From positions 22,682-86,681 of the forward strand of contig JAFGNZ010000081.1 in NCBI GenBank assembly GCA_016926755.1: DNA of 64,000 nt. Reading direction: 5' to 3'. This DNA comes from Myxococcaceae bacterium. Its GTDB lineage: Bacteria; Myxococcota; Myxococcia; Myxococcales; Myxococcaceae. Of the stretch, positions 60,611 through 64,000 are shown in pieces. Each line of letters starts with the position of its first letter. Position 1 is the first letter of the stretch. A model generated the notes under the pieces. That model worked only from the letters and a program-made list of their open reading frames with translations. It was not told the DNA's origin and searched no databases. Both the position numbers and the translations under genes were made by a program.

Positions 60611-61039
60611 TCAGATCTTCCGCCGCTGCCCGGTCCGCTTGTAGGACAGGTAGTCGGCGAGGATGGTGCCGTGATCGAAGCAGAGATCCTGGGGCAGGGC
60701 GCTCAGCGGGAAGGCCCGCGCCTCCGCCGCGTCGTCAGCGCCCTGGGGCTCGCCCTGGGCCCGGCCGATGTAGACGGTGGAGAGCGTGTGCTTGCGGGGA
60801 TCCCGCCTCGGGTCTGAGTAGGTGAAGAACTGCTCGGTGAGCTCCACCGTGAGGCCCGTCTCCTCCTTCGCCTCGCGCACGGCGGCCACGTGCAGGGGCT
60901 CTCCCTCGTCCACGAAGCCGCCCGGCAGCGCCCAGCCGATGGGAGGGTTGGCGCGCCGGATGAGGACGATGCGGTCTCCGGACAGCTCGATGATGCAGTC
61001 CACCGTGGGCGTCGGGTTCTTGAACTGTTGCTCGGCCAT
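60611..61039 (-). CDS. Nudix hydrolase
   Basis: A 142-residue cytoplasmic hydrolase with a complete Nudix box, GX5EX7REUXEEXGU, seen as '[20 protein letters not shown]' followed by ETGL. The preceding '[16 protein letters not shown]' matches the ADP-ribose-pyrophosphatase/MutT-like subgroup. Substrate cannot be fixed from sequence; nucleoside diphosphate sugars or oxidised nucleotides are usual. It is the first gene of a three-gene minus-strand unit (Nudix, site-2 protease, single-pass protein), with a ten-base gap to the protease gene. It is divergent from the small lipoprotein gene at 61110. Confidence 0.92.
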   Translation of the reverse strand: MAEQQFKNPTPTVDCIIELSGDRIVLIRRANPPIGWALPGGFVDEGEPLHVAAVREAKEETGLTVELTEQFFTYSDPRRDPRKHTLSTVYIGRAQGEPQGADDAAEARAFPLSALPQDLCFDHGTILADYLSYKRTGQRRKI

Positions 61040-61109
61040 AGGGGGGCCACTCTACTCCGGGCCGGGCGAGGTGACTGCACTCAAGCGAACTGTTGGGTAT
61101 GGTGTTCAC

Positions 61110-61592
61110 GTGTCCACCCGCCGCCTGCTCCTGCCCTCCCTGCTGATCGCCGTGGGGCTCTCCCTCGGCTGCAACTCCTTCGTCCAGAACCCGGGCGCCT
61201 ACGAGCTCCAGGCCACGGAGGTGATGCGGGACGACTGCAACCTGATGCGCTCGCCCGAGGCGCTGTGGGATGGCTCACTGCTCATTACCGGACAGGTGGT
61301 CCGCATGGACTTCGAGCTGCTGGAGATGCAGCTGGTGGGCCGCTTCCTGGCGGGGGGCGAGAGCTTCTCGGTGGATGGGAGCGTGGCCAACGCGACGGTC
61401 AGCGCCAACGGGCAGGAGTGCCTGCTGGATCAGGTGAGCGTGCACCTGGAGGGCGAGACGATCTGTGCCACCCAGTTCGATGGCACGCTGAGGGTGCGCT
61501 ATGAGGCGCGGCGCCCGGACAACTGCGTGTGCGAGCTGTGGGCCCGGTTCGAGGCCGTCCAGGATTCGGCCCGGTGTGAAGAGCAGCCTTGA
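61110..61592 (+). CDS. small hypothetical lipoprotein
   Basis: A 160-residue exported protein with a GTG start at 61110; lipobox 'VGLSLGC' puts Cys at about 21. The mature part is strand-rich with six further cysteines ('RDDCNLMRSPEALWDG', 'GQECLLDQVSVHLEG', 'ETICATQ', 'DNCVCELWARFE', 'ARCEEQP'), probably disulfide-bonded. 'LITGQVVRMDFELLEMQLVG' and 'FDGTLRVRYEARRPD' look like a small beta-sandwich. I recognise no family. It lies 62 bases before acs on the same strand. Confidence 0.65.
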   Translation: MSTRRLLLPSLLIAVGLSLGCNSFVQNPGAYELQATEVMRDDCNLMRSPEALWDGSLLITGQVVRMDFELLEMQLVGRFLAGGESFSVDGSVANATVSANGQECLLDQVSVHLEGETICATQFDGTLRVRYEARRPDNCVCELWARFEAVQDSARCEEQP

Positions 61593-61654
61593 GCCCGGGC
61601 CGAGGGCGACCTAGACAGTAGGCCTCGTCTTGCTGTCCCGCTTGGAGGAAGCCC

Positions 61655-63616
<1,962 letters not shown>

Positions 63617-63649
63617 GGCGCATCTGAGGGCTCAGCGGAGGTGCGGCGA

Positions 63650-64000
63650 CTATGGGGCTACGGTTGCCGCATCCTCGTGGGACAACTCTTTCTTCAGCCA
63701 GTCTTTGTAGGCAAGGACGCTCGTGAAGATAGAAGACGCGCCATCATTCCCAAAAGCACTGATCACCCCGACAAGGACGCGATCATCGGCTTTGCTGAAG
63801 CCCCCTCCACCACTGTCACCACCATAGACTCTTGGGGCTGGTTTGGCGGCGTGCGATGGCGCACGAGCCAGGAACTTGACACTGCCTGAGGCCAGTCGCT
63901 CGACTGTCGCGATGGCGTACCCGTTCACGTGTAAGTGAAAGATGAACGGGTCCAAGTCAAACAGGCTCGGGAAGGAGGGAAGGAGGAGGGTGGCCGAGGA
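63650..64000 (-). CDS. trypsin-like serine protease, 3' end (partial at window edge)
   Basis: The frame is open to the right edge of the window and ends at 63650, so 116 residues of the C-terminus are visible. 'RVYGGDSGGGGF' holds the catalytic Ser of family S1, and 'VGVISAFGNDGASSIFTSVL' followed by 'AYKDWLKKEL' is the usual S1 end (G-V-x-S...Y...F-x-x-V...W-I/L). His and Asp of the triad lie beyond the edge. The S1 oxyanion motif is GDSGGGG in place of GDSGGP. Probably a secreted protease; base composition is less GC-rich than neighbouring acs, hinting at accessory origin. Confidence 0.8.
   Translation of the reverse strand, partial: SSATLLLPSFPSLFDLDPFIFHLHVNGYAIATVERLASGSVKFLARAPSHAAKPAPRVYGGDSGGGGFSKADDRVLVGVISAFGNDGASSIFTSVLAYKDWLKKELSHEDAATVAP

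Overview
The window is from a high-GC delta-proteobacterial (Myxococcota) chromosome, most likely a fruiting myxobacterium of the Cystobacterineae. The signs are strong GC3 codon bias, many secreted lipoproteins, two proteins with MYXO-CTERM-like tails, a PilZ protein, a Ser/Thr kinase, and the adventurous-gliding genes cglC/gltK, gltB, gltA and gltC. The probable MXAN_2561/MXAN_2562-type pair further along agrees with M. xanthus synteny. I saw no rRNA, tRNA, CRISPR array, insertion sequence or phage module. The content is largely core, with small accessory pockets.

Layout. 0-5 kb: NTF2-like protein, UMF1/Atg22-type transporter, choice-of-anchor A lipoprotein, TPR protein. 5-13 kb: APH-type homoserine kinase, small envelope proteins, a membrane zinc-peptidase/TPR protein divergent from a PilZ-DUF192 operon, and a two-gene PhoX-like plus CxxCH lipoprotein unit. 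13-21 kb: EAL-CBS-GGDEF protein, coiled-coil membrane protein, MDR oxidoreductase, purE-purK-ybaK operon. 21-27 kb: gliding locus, with a VWA protein and CglC/GltK on the minus strand divergent from gltB-gltA-gltC. 27-33 kb: MFS transporter, plsX coupled to a HAD/App1-like phosphatase, histidine kinase. 32-40 kb: 1279-residue surface protein and a TonB receptor/lipoprotein pair. 40-48 kb: epimerase, pcnB, mtnC, dinB, yjbQ, RluA-type synthase coupled to a Ser/Thr kinase. 47.6-52 kb: uppS-cdsA-rseP-rlpA-tsaB envelope/tRNA cluster. 52.2-53.2 kb: AT-richer island with two secreted Cys-rich genes, one split by an in-frame TAG. 53-64 kb: Asd-like protein without its cysteine, the MXAN_2561/2562-like pair, PKD lipoprotein, MoaD-MoaE fusion, Nudix/site-2 protease operon, acs, and the 3' end of a trypsin-like protease cut by the window edge.

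Functional themes. Envelope biogenesis and surface proteins dominate: GltB/A/C with CglC form the outer-membrane/periplasmic part of the gliding machine, UppS/CdsA/RseP/RlpA and PlsX serve lipid and wall synthesis, and many lipoproteins have no assigned role. The most unusual items are the amber-split HExxH lipoprotein, the catalytically dead Asd paralogue, the MoaD-MoaE fusion with a buried Gly-Gly, the plsX-phosphatase coupling, the kinase with a long acidic insert, the surface protein carrying both an N-terminal lipobox and a C-terminal sorting signal, and its promoter with a perfect inverted repeat at the predicted start site.
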